Assembly: GCF_002094885.1 (NCBI RefSeq) | Contig: NZ_MSIT01000006.1 | Location: 62,001-126,000, forward strand | Direction of reading: 5' to 3' | From: Salibaculum halophilum | GTDB lineage: Bacteria; Pseudomonadota; Alphaproteobacteria; Rhodobacterales; Rhodobacteraceae | DNA: 64,000 nt | In this document: piece by piece, positions 45,198 to 55,144 of the stretch | Layout: each line of letters starts with the position of its first letter | Position numbering within the stretch: the first letter of the stretch is position 1 | Program-made: the position numbers and the translations under genes | Notes under the pieces: model-generated | Seen by the model: the letters and a program-made list of their open reading frames with translations, nothing else | Databases searched by the model: none | What the model was told of the DNA's origin: nothing

Positions 45198-46910
45198 ATG
45201 GCCCGGCACCTCATCACCTCGGCGATTCCCTACATCAACGGGATCAAGCACCTCGGCAACCTGGTGGGCAGCCAGCTTCCGGCCGACCTTTTCGCGCGCT
45301 ACCAGCGCGGGCGCGGCCACGAGGTGCTGTTTCTCTGCGCAACCGACGAACACGGCACCCCGGCCGAACTGGCCGCGGCCAAGGCCGGCAAGCCGGTGGC
45401 CGATTACTGCGCCGAGATGTGGCAGGTGCAAAGCGATATCGCCGCCGGCTTCGGCCTGTCTTTCGACCATTTCGGACGGTCGTCCTCGCAGGCCAACCAC
45501 CGCCTGACCCAGCATTTCGCCAAAAAGCTCGACGAGGCCGGGCTGATCCGCGAGGTCAGCGAGACGCAGATGTATTCCCCCGCCGACGGCCGCTTCCTGC
45601 CCGACCGCTACATTGAGGGGACCTGTCCCAACTGCGGGTTCGACTCCGCCCGCGGCGACCAGTGCGACAACTGCACCAAGCAACTGGACCCGGTGGAGCT
45701 GATCGACGCGCGCTCGACGATTTCGGGCGCCACTGATCTGGAGATGCGCACCACCAAGCACCTCTACCTGTGCCAGTCGCGGCTCAAGGATCGTCTGGAG
45801 GAGTGGATCGACACCCGCGAGGGCTGGCCGGTGCTGACCACCTCGATCGCGAAGAAATGGCTCAACGACGGCGACGGGCTGCAGGACCGCGGCATCACCC
45901 GCGATCTGGACTGGGGCATCCCGGTTCAGCGCGGGGATGAGCCGTGGCCGGGCATGGAGGGCAAGGTCTTCTACGTCTGGTTCGACGCGCCCATCGAATA
46001 CATCGCCTGCGGCCGCGAATGGGTCGAGGCCGGCAAGGGCGCGGATTGGGAGCGCTGGTGGCGCACGGACAAGGGCGCGGAGGAGGTGACCTACACCCAG
46101 TTCATGGGCAAGGACAACGTGCCCTTCCACACGCTGTCCTTTCCGGCGACGATCCTCGGCTCGGGCGAGCCGTGGAAGCTGGTCGATTACATCAAGTCGT
46201 TCAATTACCTGAATTACGACGGCGGGCAGTTCAGCACCTCGCGCGGGCGCGGGGTGTTCATGGACCAGGCGCTGGAGATCCTGCCGGCAGATTACTGGCG
46301 CTGGTGGCTGCTGTCCCACGCGCCGGAATCGGCGGATGCCGAGTTCACCTGGGAAAGCTTCCAGTCCGGCGTCAACAAGGACCTTGCCGACGTGCTGGGC
46401 AATTTCGTCAGCCGCGTGACAAAGTTCTGCCGCTCGAAATTCGGCGAGGCGGTGCCCGCGGGCGGCGCGCCGGGCGCCCCCGAAGAGGCCCTGATCGCCG
46501 ACCTGAGCGCCCGGGTGCGCAGCTACGAGGCGCAGATGGACGCGATCGAGGTGCGCAAGGCGGCCGCCGAGCTGCGCGCCATCTGGGCCGTGGGCAACGA
46601 ATACCTGCAAGAGGCCGCGCCCTGGGCCACCGTCAAGGAGGACCCGGACAGGGCCGCCATGCAGATCCGCCTGGCGCTGAACCTGATCCGGCTTTACGCC
46701 GTGCTCTCGGCCCCGTTCATCCCCGGGGCGTCGGCGACCATGCTGCGGGCGCTGAACACCCCCGATGCCGCCTGGCCCGATGATCTGCCCGCGGCGCTGA
46801 CGGTGCTCGAGGCCGGCCACGTCTTCACAGTGCCCGACAACCTTTTCGGCAAGATCACCGACGACCAGCGCGACGCGTGGCAGGAACGTTTCGCCGGGAC
46901 CCGGGCCTGA
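45198..46910 (+). CDS. metG: Methionyl-tRNA synthetase
   Basis: 570 residues from the ATG at 45198. Class I motifs: N-terminal [20 protein letters not shown] (HIGH variant HLGN), zinc-knuckle cysteines in [20 protein letters not shown], and the KMSKS-loop equivalent in [13 protein letters not shown]. The anticodon domain follows, with no C-terminal tRNA-binding extension, so this is the short type. It charges tRNA-Met and initiator tRNA. A single gene with a convergent neighbour at the 3' end. Confidence 0.97.
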   Translation: MARHLITSAIPYINGIKHLGNLVGSQLPADLFARYQRGRGHEVLFLCATDEHGTPAELAAAKAGKPVADYCAEMWQVQSDIAAGFGLSFDHFGRSSSQANHRLTQHFAKKLDEAGLIREVSETQMYSPADGRFLPDRYIEGTCPNCGFDSARGDQCDNCTKQLDPVELIDARSTISGATDLEMRTTKHLYLCQSRLKDRLEEWIDTREGWPVLTTSIAKKWLNDGDGLQDRGITRDLDWGIPVQRGDEPWPGMEGKVFYVWFDAPIEYIACGREWVEAGKGADWERWWRTDKGAEEVTYTQFMGKDNVPFHTLSFPATILGSGEPWKLVDYIKSFNYLNYDGGQFSTSRGRGVFMDQALEILPADYWRWWLLSHAPESADAEFTWESFQSGVNKDLADVLGNFVSRVTKFCRSKFGEAVPAGGAPGAPEEALIADLSARVRSYEAQMDAIEVRKAAAELRAIWAVGNEYLQEAAPWATVKEDPDRAAMQIRLALNLIRLYAVLSAPFIPGASATMLRALNTPDAAWPDDLPAALTVLEAGHVFTVPDNLFGKITDDQRDAWQERFAGTRA

Positions 46911-47140
46911 GCGCCGCCCGGCGGTCGGGGGCGCAGTCAGTCCGAAGGTGCACAGCGGCGGCCCGTCCCCGTGACCGCAGGGCCTTCGGTGTGGCGTTTG
47001 CCGGACGTTTTGCGGACAACCACCCAGTCGCCCGAAAGTAGAAGACTCGTCGTCGCCTGTCCGCGCCCGTCAAGGTCCGTCCCAGCCTGTGATGGTTATC
47101 GACGTGCATGCCCGTTTTGCCGAACCGGCCCGCCGTGCTC

Positions 47141-49024
47141 TCACCCGGCCCAGGCCCAGGGCCGGGTATAGGCGCCCAGCGCCGTCTGGACGTCCGCGTC
47201 GGTGACGGTGCCGGTCTTGCGCAGGTAACACACCAAGCCCAGTTTCTTGTCCTCTTCCACCTCGGCCACCTCGGCGGCAACCTCGGCCGCCGCCAGCGCC
47301 GCGCCGTAGACCCGCGCGATGGCCAGCTTGCGCAGCTCGTTCTTGAGGGTCTTGCCGACGGCCGTCTTGGGCAGTTCCGGCAGGATGTCCAGGTGCTTGA
47401 TGTGGGCGGCGCGCTCGTGGATACGCTCGTTGGCGAACAGCATCAGCTCGGCCTCGGTGACCTCTGCCCCCTCGACCAGCTCGACATAGGCACAGGGCAG
47501 TTCGCCGGCGTGGGCATCGGGCTGGCCGATGGCGGCGGCAAAGGCCACGGCCTCGTGCCCGGCCAGGGCCTCCTCGATCTCGGCGGGGTCGATGTTGTGG
47601 CCGCCACGAATGATCAGGTCCTTGGCGCGGCCCGTGATCCAGAGATAGCCGTCCTCGTCGATGCGGCCCAGATCACCGGTGCGCAGATAGCGGTCGTGGT
47701 GGAACAGGCCGTTGTTCTTCTCGGTCTGGGTATAGGTCTTGCCCTCGTAGACGCCGGGGCTGTCGACGCAGATCTCGCCGATCTCGTTGACGCGGGCCTC
47801 GGCCGGCCCGTCCGAGGTATGGTTGAGGATGCGCACGTCCGAATGGGGAAACGGCAGCCCGATGGAGCCGACGCGCTTTTCCCCGTCGGGCGGGTTGATC
47901 GACACCAGGCAGGTCGCCTCGGTCAGGCCGTAGCCCTCGCAGATGGTCACGTCAGCGGCCTCCTCGAAGCGGCGGTACAGTTCCAGCGGCAGCGGCGAGG
48001 AGCCGCAGAACACCAGCTGAAGCGAGGATATGTCCGCGTCCACCTTGCGCTGCATCATCGCCGAGAGCGCCGTGGGCACCCCGATCAGGAAGGTCGCGTT
48101 GTAGCGTTCGATCAGCTTCCAGAGGTTGTCGAAGACCCCGTCGCCGCGATAGCCCTGCGGCGTGGGAAAGACGATATGCGCGCCCGAACTCAGCGAGGCC
48201 CCCAGCGAGACGGTCGTCGCGAAGACGTGGAACATCGGCAGCGGCGTCATCTGCACGTCCGTCTCTGTGAACAGCAAGCGCTCGCCCAGCCAGGCGTTGT
48301 AGATGATCCCCGAATAGCGGTGCTGGGCGACCTTGGGCATGCCGGTTGTGCCGCCGGTGTGGAAATAGGCGGCGACGCGATCGGCGCGGCTGTCGTCAAA
48401 GGCCAGGACCGGCGCGTGGCGGTCCAGCTCGGTGTTGAAGTCGATGACCCTGGCCTTGTGACTGGCCGGGTTCTTGGGCCGCACCAGCGGGACGATGAAT
48501 TTCTTCAGCCCGGTGATGTAGCGCAGAAGGTCGACCTCGAGCACGGTTTCCACGTTGGGCGCGAGGGCCACGGCCTCGGCAGCTTTCTGGGCGACGTCGG
48601 TCTTGGGAAAGGCCCTCAGCGTGACCAGGATCTTGGCGTCGGTCTCGCGCAGGATGGCGGCGATCTGCTCGGGCTCGAGCAGCGGGTTGATCGGGTTGAC
48701 GATGCCCGCGACGGCCCCGCCGAGGTAGGTCAGCGCCGCCTCGGTGCAGTTGGGCAGAAGGAAGGCGACGACATCGTCCTCGCCCACGCCGAGGCCGCGG
48801 AACATGTTCGCCGCTTGGCTGACCCGGTCCTTGAGCCCGGTCCAAGTCAGCGTCTCGGCGGGCGCCTTGGGGTCGGAAAACATCTGGAAGGTGAAGGCGT
48901 TGCGCCGGCCGTGCGCGGCCTCGGTGCGTGACAGCAACTCATAGAGCGTCACCGGCACGTCGCGCGCCTCCCACGGCATTTCCTGTTCGATCGCGTCGCG
49001 ATCGGCCATCGAGGCAAAGCTCAT
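47141..49024 (-). CDS. Long-chain acyl-CoA synthetase (AMP-forming)
   Basis: 627 residues from the ATG at 49024 (MSFASMADRDAIEQEMPWEA). The ANL-family motifs are AAYFHTGGTTGMPKVAQ (ATP loop), VFCGSSPLPLELYRRF, GYGLTEATCLVSI and YLRTGDLGRIDEDGYLWITG, and the adenylation Lys is in PKTAVGKTLKNEL. It activates a carboxylic acid to an acyl-CoA via an AMP ester. The C-terminal tail after the core (AALAAAEVAAEVAEVEEDKK, then LGLVCYLRKTGTVTDADVQT) is an extra Ala/Glu-rich stretch. Substrate chain length is not readable. Confidence 0.9.
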   Translation of the reverse strand: MSFASMADRDAIEQEMPWEARDVPVTLYELLSRTEAAHGRRNAFTFQMFSDPKAPAETLTWTGLKDRVSQAANMFRGLGVGEDDVVAFLLPNCTEAALTYLGGAVAGIVNPINPLLEPEQIAAILRETDAKILVTLRAFPKTDVAQKAAEAVALAPNVETVLEVDLLRYITGLKKFIVPLVRPKNPASHKARVIDFNTELDRHAPVLAFDDSRADRVAAYFHTGGTTGMPKVAQHRYSGIIYNAWLGERLLFTETDVQMTPLPMFHVFATTVSLGASLSSGAHIVFPTPQGYRGDGVFDNLWKLIERYNATFLIGVPTALSAMMQRKVDADISSLQLVFCGSSPLPLELYRRFEEAADVTICEGYGLTEATCLVSINPPDGEKRVGSIGLPFPHSDVRILNHTSDGPAEARVNEIGEICVDSPGVYEGKTYTQTEKNNGLFHHDRYLRTGDLGRIDEDGYLWITGRAKDLIIRGGHNIDPAEIEEALAGHEAVAFAAAIGQPDAHAGELPCAYVELVEGAEVTEAELMLFANERIHERAAHIKHLDILPELPKTAVGKTLKNELRKLAIARVYGAALAAAEVAAEVAEVEEDKKLGLVCYLRKTGTVTDADVQTALGAYTRPWAWAG

Positions 49025-49207
49025 GGTCGTCTCCTCCCTGAAAGACCGCCGAACCCGCGTCCGGCCCGTGATCGGTTGGCAGAAAGGATGAGCGCGCCGC
49101 CGCGACAACGCAAGAGTGACGCGGCGAAATTCGCGCCCGCGCTATGCGCATGTTCCGGGTCGCTCGGGGCGAACCGCCGGCGCATGCTCCGGCGCAGGAG
49201 ACGCGCC

Positions 49208-49801
49208 ATGACCGAACTGACCGTTGCCCTTGTGCTGTTTCTTTTCCCGCTGGCCTACAGCCCGGGACCCGGAAACCTGTTCTTCGCGGCCAACGGCGCG
49301 CGCTTCGGGGTTCGGGCCACCCTGCCCGCCTTTCTCGGCTACCACCTTGCGACGTGGCTGGTGACGCTGGCCATCGGCCTCGGGCTGATCGGCACCCTGG
49401 CCACTGCGCCGGATCTGGCGCGGGCGCTGCAATGGGCCGGGGCCGTCTATGTTGGCTGGCTGGCGCTACGCTTCTTGCGGGCCGGGGCGCTGGAGGGCGC
49501 GGGCGATGCCCGCCCGGCCAGCCTGTGGGACGGTGCGCTGCTGCTTGTGCTGAACCCCAAGGCCTATGTCATCATCGTGTTGATGTTCACGCAGTTCGCG
49601 CCCCTAACGGCCGATGTCCCCGGCGCGACGCTGCTCATCACCTCGGTCTTCACGCTCAACAATTTCGTAGCGTTCATGGTCTGGACGCTGGCGGGCGACG
49701 TGCTGGGGCGCTGGTTCCGCAAGGACACTTCCGCCAGGATCCTGAATTTCGGCTTTGGCCTGCTGCTGATCGGTGTGGCGCTCTGGCTGCTGGCCGCCTG
49801 A
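49208..49801 (+). CDS. LysE/RhtB family exporter
   Basis: 197 residues from the ATG at 49208, after CAGGAGACGCGCC. Six membrane segments are visible. The LysE landmark LAYSPGPGNLFFAANGARFG (P-G-P-x-N with a G-x-R loop) is present, and LNPKAYVIIVLMFTQFAPLT is the conserved fourth-helix region. Family members export amino acids or related compounds. Convergent with the ABC exporter, 5 bases between stops. Confidence 0.9.
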   Translation: MTELTVALVLFLFPLAYSPGPGNLFFAANGARFGVRATLPAFLGYHLATWLVTLAIGLGLIGTLATAPDLARALQWAGAVYVGWLALRFLRAGALEGAGDARPASLWDGALLLVLNPKAYVIIVLMFTQFAPLTADVPGATLLITSVFTLNNFVAFMVWTLAGDVLGRWFRKDTSARILNFGFGLLLIGVALWLLAA

Positions 49802-49806
49802 GCGGT

Positions 49807-51600
49807 TCACTCGGCCGCCATGCCCTCGGTGAATTGCAGCCGGGCCAGCCGCGCGTACAGCCCGTCCTGGGCCACCAGCTGGTCATGCGTGCCCTGGGCG
49901 ACGATGCGCCCGGCCTCAAAGACGACGATGCGGTCGGCCTTCTTTACCGTGGCGAGCCGGTGGGCGACGATCAGCGTTGTGCGATCCCGCGACAGGGTAT
50001 CGACGGCGTGCTGCACCGCGCGTTCGCTTTCGGCGTCCAGCGCGCTGGTGGCCTCGTCCAGCAACAGCACCGGCGCGTCACGCAGGATGGCGCGGGCGAT
50101 GGCGATGCGCTGTTTCTGCCCGCCCGAGAGCATCACGCCGCGTTCGCCGACATAGCTGTCGTACCCCTGCGGCAGGGCCTGCAGGAAGTCGTCGGCGGCG
50201 GCGGCGCGGGCCGCGGCCTCGACCTCGGCGTCGGTGGCCTCGGGGCGGCCGAAGCGGATGTTCTCGCGCGCGGTCTCGGCAAAGATCACAGGGTCCTGCG
50301 GCACGAGGGCGATATGCCGGCGGAAATCGGCGCGGGCCATCGCGCGCAGGTCGGTTCCGTCAAGGCGCACCGCGCCGCCGTCGGGATCGTAGAACCGCAG
50401 GAGAAGCTGGATGATCGTCGTCTTGCCCGCCCCCGAGGGCCCGACCAGCGCCACCGTCTCGCCGGGGTGCACCGTCAGGTCGACGCCGTCCAGAGCCCTC
50501 TGTTCGGGGCGCGCGGGGTAGCTGAAGGTGACCCCGTCGAAGGCGATCTCGCCGCGGCGGGCGGCGGGGGCCGGCAGGGGATCGGCCGGGTCCTGCACCG
50601 CGTCACTGGACTGCAGCAATTCGACCAGCCGCTCGGTCGCGCCGGCGGCGCGCTGCAATTCGCCCCAGATCTCGGTCAGGGCGCCCACGGCGCCGGCGAC
50701 CATGATCGCGTATATCACGAACTGCACCAGTTCGCCGATGGACATCTGGTCGGCGCGAACGTCGCGCGCGCCGATCCAGAGCACCCCCACCACCCCGGCG
50801 AAGACGAGAAAGATCACGATGGCCGTCATCAGGGCGCGCACCCCGATCCGGCGGCGGGCGGCGACGAAGCTCTTTTCGGTGACGTCGTGGAACCGCGCAC
50901 GGCTGCGGCCCTCGTGGGTGAAGGCCTGCACCGTCTGCGCCGACAGAAGCCCCTCGGAGGCATTGCCCGACGAGGCCGCGATCCAGTCCTGATTCTCGCG
51001 GCTCAGGCTGCGCAGGCGCCGCCCCAGCACCACGATGGGCACGATCACCGCCGGCACCACGAGCAGCACCATGCCCGTCAGCTTGCCCGAGGTGACGAGC
51101 ATCAGCGCGAGCCCGCCGATGAAAAGCAGCAGGTTGCGCAGCGCGATCGAGACGGACGAGCCGATCACGCTGAGGATCAGGGTGGTGTCGGTGGTGATCC
51201 GGCTGAGAACCTCGCCGGTCATGATCCGCTCGAAGAAGGCCGGCGACATGGAAATCATCCGGTCGTAGACGGCCGTGCGGATATCGGCGACCACACGCTC
51301 GCCCAGCCGGGTGACAAGGTAGTAGCGCACCGCGGTGCCCAGCGCGAGCAACCCCGCAAAGAGCAGGGCGGCGGCGAAATACTGATCCAGCAACCGGCCC
51401 GAGGATGTGTCGAAATTGTCCACCACGCGGCGCACCGCGATGGGCAGCATGAGCGAGATCACCGCCGTCACCACCAGCGCGAGGATCGCCGCCGTCAGCA
51501 TCACGCGATAGGGCCGCATGAAGGGCCAGAGCTCGGCCAGCGCGCCGACGCGCCGGGACTTGGCGCGGTCGTCGTCAGTGCTGTTGGGGGGCGCTGCCAT
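49807..51600 (-). CDS. ABC exporter, transmembrane + ATP-binding fusion (MsbA-like)
   Basis: 597 residues. The first 320 residues carry six helices (the first at about 33-55). The nucleotide-binding domain holds Walker A LVGPSGAGKTTII, the signature LSGGQKQRIAIARAIL, Walker B PVLLLDEATSALD and the switch His in LIVAHRLATVK. The order and length are those of homodimeric MsbA/LmrA-type exporters. Substrate (lipid, drug or peptide) unknown. The start MAAPPNSTDDDRAKSRRVGA is the first Met of the frame. Confidence 0.93.
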   Translation of the reverse strand: MAAPPNSTDDDRAKSRRVGALAELWPFMRPYRVMLTAAILALVVTAVISLMLPIAVRRVVDNFDTSSGRLLDQYFAAALLFAGLLALGTAVRYYLVTRLGERVVADIRTAVYDRMISMSPAFFERIMTGEVLSRITTDTTLILSVIGSSVSIALRNLLLFIGGLALMLVTSGKLTGMVLLVVPAVIVPIVVLGRRLRSLSRENQDWIAASSGNASEGLLSAQTVQAFTHEGRSRARFHDVTEKSFVAARRRIGVRALMTAIVIFLVFAGVVGVLWIGARDVRADQMSIGELVQFVIYAIMVAGAVGALTEIWGELQRAAGATERLVELLQSSDAVQDPADPLPAPAARRGEIAFDGVTFSYPARPEQRALDGVDLTVHPGETVALVGPSGAGKTTIIQLLLRFYDPDGGAVRLDGTDLRAMARADFRRHIALVPQDPVIFAETARENIRFGRPEATDAEVEAAARAAAADDFLQALPQGYDSYVGERGVMLSGGQKQRIAIARAILRDAPVLLLDEATSALDAESERAVQHAVDTLSRDRTTLIVAHRLATVKKADRIVVFEAGRIVAQGTHDQLVAQDGLYARLARLQFTEGMAAE

Positions 51601-51726
51601 GATGGTCCTGTTCGTCGCGTCGCTGCGCTTGACTTAGCGACAGACCCCACCAAGCACAAGCCTGGGGTGCGGTGCGCGCCACGTGGCCGCGGGCGCGGTC
51701 AGCACCGCGCGTCAGCGGAAGGATCC

Positions 51727-51800
51727 TGGAGCGGGTAGCGGGAATCGAACCCGCACCAAGAGCTTGGAAGGCTCGTGTGATACCATTTCACCATACCCGC
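51727..51800 (-). tRNA. tRNA-Gly (anticodon TCC)
   Basis: On the minus strand the 74-nt sequence starts GCGGGTATGGTGAAATGGTA and ends with TACCCGC plus T and an encoded CCA. Acceptor arms GCGGGTA and TACCCGC pair fully. The anticodon stem GAGCC... encloses TTCCAA, giving anticodon TCC, and the T arm is GCGGG-TTCGATT-CCCGC. A clear tRNA gene. Confidence 0.97.
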
Positions 51801-51956
51801 TCGCGATACTCGCTAGCTATTTGATGGTGGCCGAGCGGTCAAGCCGAAGGTTCCGGCATCTTGTCGGGCAGGTGGACCCCACGGGGCCGCTTCGCTCTGG
51901 CCTCGGCGGCGAAAACCCCCTATTTCGGCCCCAAAGCAGCCCGGAGGACACAGCCC

Positions 51957-52532
51957 ATGCCGCCCCGCAACGAGGCCGCGCTCGATTTCCTGCTGACCCG
52001 GCGGTCGCGCCCGGCCAAGACGCTGACGACCCCGGTGCCCGACCGGCCGGCGCTTGAGCAGCTGTTGACCGCCGCCGCGCGCACGCCCGACCACGGCAAG
52101 CTGGAACCCTGGCGCTTTGTCGTGCTCGAACGCACGGTCCTGCAGCGGTTGGCCGAGGTCGTCCCCGCGCGCCACGCTGCCCTGGGCCTGCCCGAGGAGC
52201 AGCTGGAAAAGGGTCTGGCGCAGTTCCGCGACGGCGGCCTTGCGGTGGCCGTGATCGAAAGCCCGGTGATGTCCGACAAGATCCCGGCCATCGAGCAGAG
52301 CTATTCGGCGGGCGCGGCCTGTCTGGCGCTGCTCAACGCGGCGTTGGCCTCGGGCTGGGGGGCGAACTGGCTGACCGGCTGGCCGGTGCATGACCGGACC
52401 TTCGTGGAAACCCATCTGGGCCTGGCCCCCGCCGAGCGTGTCGCGGGCCTCGTCCATATCGGAACCGAAACCAGCGCACCGCCCGAGCGCCCCCGCCCCG
52501 ACCTGGGCCGGAAAGTGACCTTTCTCGAATGA
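51957..52532 (+). CDS. Nitroreductase family protein (YdjA-like)
   Basis: 191 residues from the ATG at 51957. The FMN-binding start is ALDFLLTRRSRPAKTLTTPV, followed by LLTAAARTPDHGKLEPWRFV, which is typical of the YdjA-type short nitroreductases. SAGAACLALLNAALASGWGA supplies the dimer helix and flavin contacts. Substrate unknown; NAD(P)H-dependent reductase by family. The stop overlaps the start of the following gene by four bases (ATGA), so the two are coupled. Confidence 0.9.
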   Translation: MPPRNEAALDFLLTRRSRPAKTLTTPVPDRPALEQLLTAAARTPDHGKLEPWRFVVLERTVLQRLAEVVPARHAALGLPEEQLEKGLAQFRDGGLAVAVIESPVMSDKIPAIEQSYSAGAACLALLNAALASGWGANWLTGWPVHDRTFVETHLGLAPAERVAGLVHIGTETSAPPERPRPDLGRKVTFLE

Positions 52533-53236
52533 TCCTGTCCGATTTCGCCAAGGCCCTTGGCCAGATCGGCGACCCCCGCTTTCGCCGGGTGCTGTGGTGG
52601 GGCGTGGGGCTGACGCTGGCGCTGCTGGTGGCGGCCTACGCGGGGCTTTTGCAACTGGCCGCGATGGCGGACCCCGGTCCGGTCTCGCTTCCGTTTCTCG
52701 GCGAGATCACCTGGATCGGCGACCTGCTGACCTGGGGCAGCGCCCTTTTCATGCTGTTCCTGTCGGTATTTCTGATGATTCCCGTCGCCTCGGCCATCAC
52801 CTCGATGTTTCTCGACGACGTGGCGCAAGCGGTCGAGGACCGGCACTATCCGCATCTGCCGCCGCTGGGACAGCAGAGCCTGTGGGACGCGTTTCGCGAC
52901 ACCATAAATTTCCTGGGCGTGCTGATCGGGGCCAACCTGCTGGCGTTCTTCGCCTATGCGGTTCTGCCCTTCGCCGCGCCCCTAATCTTTTACGGGCTCA
53001 ACGGGTTCCTTCTGGGGCGCGAGTATTTCACCGTGGCGGCGATGCGCCGCGAGGGGCGCGCGGGCGCCGAGGCCATGCGCCGCGCCAACCTGCCGCAGAT
53101 CTGGATGGCCGGGGTGCTGATGGCGCTGCCGCTGACCGTGCCGCTCATGAACCTGTTCATCCCGATCCTCGGGGCGGCGACCTTCACGCATCTCTACCAC
53201 CGGCTGGCGGGCTCGGCGCCGGCGCCGTCAGTCTGA
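52529..53236 (+). CDS. EI24/CysZ-like membrane protein
   Basis: 235 residues with about 5-6 hydrophobic segments, for example VLWWGVGLTLALLVAAYAGL and LFMLFLSVFLMIPVASAITS. The EI24-family pieces are SMFLDDVAQAVEDRHYPHLP and GLNGFLLGREYFTVAAMRRE. In E. coli CysZ carries sulfate; in alphaproteobacteria the role is unproven. Translationally coupled to the nitroreductase. Its 3' end overlaps the next convergent gene by 9 bases. Confidence 0.87.
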   Translation: MILSDFAKALGQIGDPRFRRVLWWGVGLTLALLVAAYAGLLQLAAMADPGPVSLPFLGEITWIGDLLTWGSALFMLFLSVFLMIPVASAITSMFLDDVAQAVEDRHYPHLPPLGQQSLWDAFRDTINFLGVLIGANLLAFFAYAVLPFAAPLIFYGLNGFLLGREYFTVAAMRREGRAGAEAMRRANLPQIWMAGVLMALPLTVPLMNLFIPILGAATFTHLYHRLAGSAPAPSV

Positions 53237-53491
53237 TCCGTTCCGGCCGGTGGCGCGCCCCTCGGGCTTGAGCCGATAGACCCCCTCGGGCAGGTCCAGC
53301 GCCATGCCAAGGTCGCGCAGTTGCGCCATCGACAGCGTCACCCGCACCACCGCGTCGCGGCGCGGGTCCAGTTGTTCGAGGGTCACGCATTCCTCGAAGG
53401 CGTTGATCGTCACGTCCTCCTGCAGGTGCGGGCCGCTCTCGTCGACGAGGGTGACGACCGTGGCGTCGAAGTCGTGCTCGATCGTGAACAT
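53228..53491 (-). CDS. Conserved small hypothetical protein
   Basis: 87 residues, no signal or membrane segment. MFTIEHDFDATVVTLVDESG and NAFEECVTLEQLDPRRDAVV suggest a beta-rich cytoplasmic fold, followed by LSMAQLRDLGMALDLPEGVY. I do not recognise a family. The 3' end overlaps the CysZ-like gene tail by 9 bases in the opposite orientation. Confidence 0.65.
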   Translation of the reverse strand: MFTIEHDFDATVVTLVDESGPHLQEDVTINAFEECVTLEQLDPRRDAVVRVTLSMAQLRDLGMALDLPEGVYRLKPEGRATGRNGSD

Positions 53492-53625
53492 GGGGTCGGG
53501 CTCCTGGCTGGGGCAAGTGGCGGCAGTCTTTCGCCAAGGCCCGCGATGTCAAGGCGGACGGGTCTGGCGCAGGCTGGCCCCGGCCTTATATCCCTAGCAT
53601 GGGATATGGTAGGAGGCGAGGCGCG

Positions 53626-54351
53626 ATGCTGGCACGATGGGCTGCTGTGGTGGCTGGTCTGCTGCTGGCAGGCTGCACCATGCCGCCCGTGTCCCCGGGC
53701 CCCGCGCCCGGCGCTGACACGCCGTCCGCAGCCGCCCCCGCGGCGCAGGCCTTCGACATCCCGCGCCAGCCGCGGGCAATCCAGCGCGCCTTCGTCGATG
53801 TGGTCGATCGGGTGGAACCCGTGGCCGAGGCCGAGTGCCGCCGCGTCGACCCGCGCCGCAACTGCGATTTCCTGATCGCCGTGGACGACCGGCCCGAGGT
53901 GCCGGCCAATGCCTTTCAGACGCTGAACGAGGACGGCCGGCCGGTGATCGTCTTTACCCTCGGCCTGATCGCAGATGCGCGCAACCGCGACGAACTGGCC
54001 TTCGTCATGGCCCACGAAGCTGCGCACCACATCGCCGGGCATATCCCCCGCCAACGGCGCAACGCGACGCTGGGGGCGCTGGTCTTCGGCCAGCTCGCCG
54101 GGGCGACGGGCGGCAACGTGGCCGAGGCGCAGGAACTCGGTGCCGCGCTGGCCGCGCGCAGCTATTCCAAGGAGTTCGAACTGGAGGCCGACCGCCTCGG
54201 CGCGATCGTCGCCGCCAGGGCCGGCTTCGACCCGCTGCGCGGGGCGGATTTCTTCTTTCGCATTCCCGACCCGGGCGACCGGTTCCTCGGCACGCACCCG
54301 GCCAACGCCGACCGGATCGCGGCGGTGCGCGCGGCGGTGGCGGGCCTTTAG
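53626..54351 (+). CDS. M48-family metalloprotease lipoprotein
   Basis: 241 residues from the ATG at 53626, after TAGGAGGCGAGGCGCG. The signal MLARWAAVVAGLLLAGC has lipobox L-A-G-C. The zinc site HEAAH in AFVMAHEAAHHIAGHIPRQ is followed by a third-ligand Glu in SKEFELEADRLGAIVAARAG, as in Loi/BepA-type M48 peptidases. Membrane-attached periplasmic protease, expected in envelope quality control. Its stop overlaps that of the convergent hemolysin-III gene. Confidence 0.9.
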   Translation: MLARWAAVVAGLLLAGCTMPPVSPGPAPGADTPSAAAPAAQAFDIPRQPRAIQRAFVDVVDRVEPVAEAECRRVDPRRNCDFLIAVDDRPEVPANAFQTLNEDGRPVIVFTLGLIADARNRDELAFVMAHEAAHHIAGHIPRQRRNATLGALVFGQLAGATGGNVAEAQELGAALAARSYSKEFELEADRLGAIVAARAGFDPLRGADFFFRIPDPGDRFLGTHPANADRIAAVRAAVAGL

Positions 54352-54992
54352 CCGGGCAGGCTGAAGGTGCCCAGGGAAATGGCGATAAAGAAACAGGCCG
54401 AGGCCGCGAGGACATGCCCATGCCAGAGCGCGTTGGCAAACCGCATCTCGGCCCAGTAGAACAGGCCAACCCCGACCGAATAGGTGATCCCGCCGGCCAG
54501 GATCAGCACCGAGGCCCCCACCGGCAAAAGCTGCACCAGCGGCCAGGCCAGCAGCAGGCTCATCCAGCCGAGGGTCAGATACATCACCGCGGCCCATTTG
54601 CCGGGGCGCTTGCGCAGGGCCAGCTTGACCACCGCGCCGATGCTGGCCAGCACCCAGACCAGCGTCAGCACCCCATAGGCAAAGCCCGTGCCAATGAAGA
54701 CCGCAAAGGGCGTGTAGGTGCCCGCGATCTTGAAATAGATCGCCGCCTGGTCGATCCGCCGCAGGGTATCGCGCAGCGCCTCCCACGGGGCGAGGTGGTA
54801 AACCGCCGAGATCACGAAGGACGCGATCAACGCGCCCCCGTAGATCGCCAGGCCGGCCATGGTGCCCCCATCGACATGGGCACTCGCGAAGACGAGCAGC
54901 AACGCCGTGCCGGTCACGGCAAACCCGATGCCGAGAGCGTGCAGGACCGCATCCGCGATCACTTCGGCGCGGCTGTGGGCGCGATCGGTCAT
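54348..54992 (-). CDS. Hemolysin III / PAQR-type membrane protein
   Basis: 214 residues with seven hydrophobic segments. The family residues are ALGIGFAVTGTALLLVFAS, SAVYHLAPWEALRDTLRRID, AIYFKIAGTYTPFAVFIGTG and ANALWHGHVLAASACFFIAI: the S-x-x-x-H, D-x-x-x-I-Y and H-x-x-x-H positions hold zinc in PAQR-type receptors and are all present. Role in bacteria not established; related to ceramidase-like hydrolases. Ends head-on with the M48 gene (4 shared bases). Confidence 0.88.
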   Translation of the reverse strand: MTDRAHSRAEVIADAVLHALGIGFAVTGTALLLVFASAHVDGGTMAGLAIYGGALIASFVISAVYHLAPWEALRDTLRRIDQAAIYFKIAGTYTPFAVFIGTGFAYGVLTLVWVLASIGAVVKLALRKRPGKWAAVMYLTLGWMSLLLAWPLVQLLPVGASVLILAGGITYSVGVGLFYWAEMRFANALWHGHVLAASACFFIAISLGTFSLPG

Positions 54993-55144
54993 GCCCTGAT
55001 GTTAGCAATTCCCGGCGGGGTGTCACAGCAAACGTGGCGTCAAGCGCGCGCGGCCGGCGTCGTCACGCCGGGTTGATCTGGCGCAAGGCACCCCGTGATC
55101 GGCTGCGGCACGCTCATCCCACATGATCCGTTGGGAGATGACCG

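Noticed and set aside
46911-47140. 230-bp gap between metG and the acyl-CoA synthetase gene examined for an RNA or small gene
   Set aside because: Only convergent gene ends and no supported open frame or strong hairpin were found.
49144-51738. Frame of 864 codons on the plus strand overlapping LysE and the ABC exporter
   Set aside because: It overlaps two confident genes and has no domains; it is another GC-driven antisense frame.
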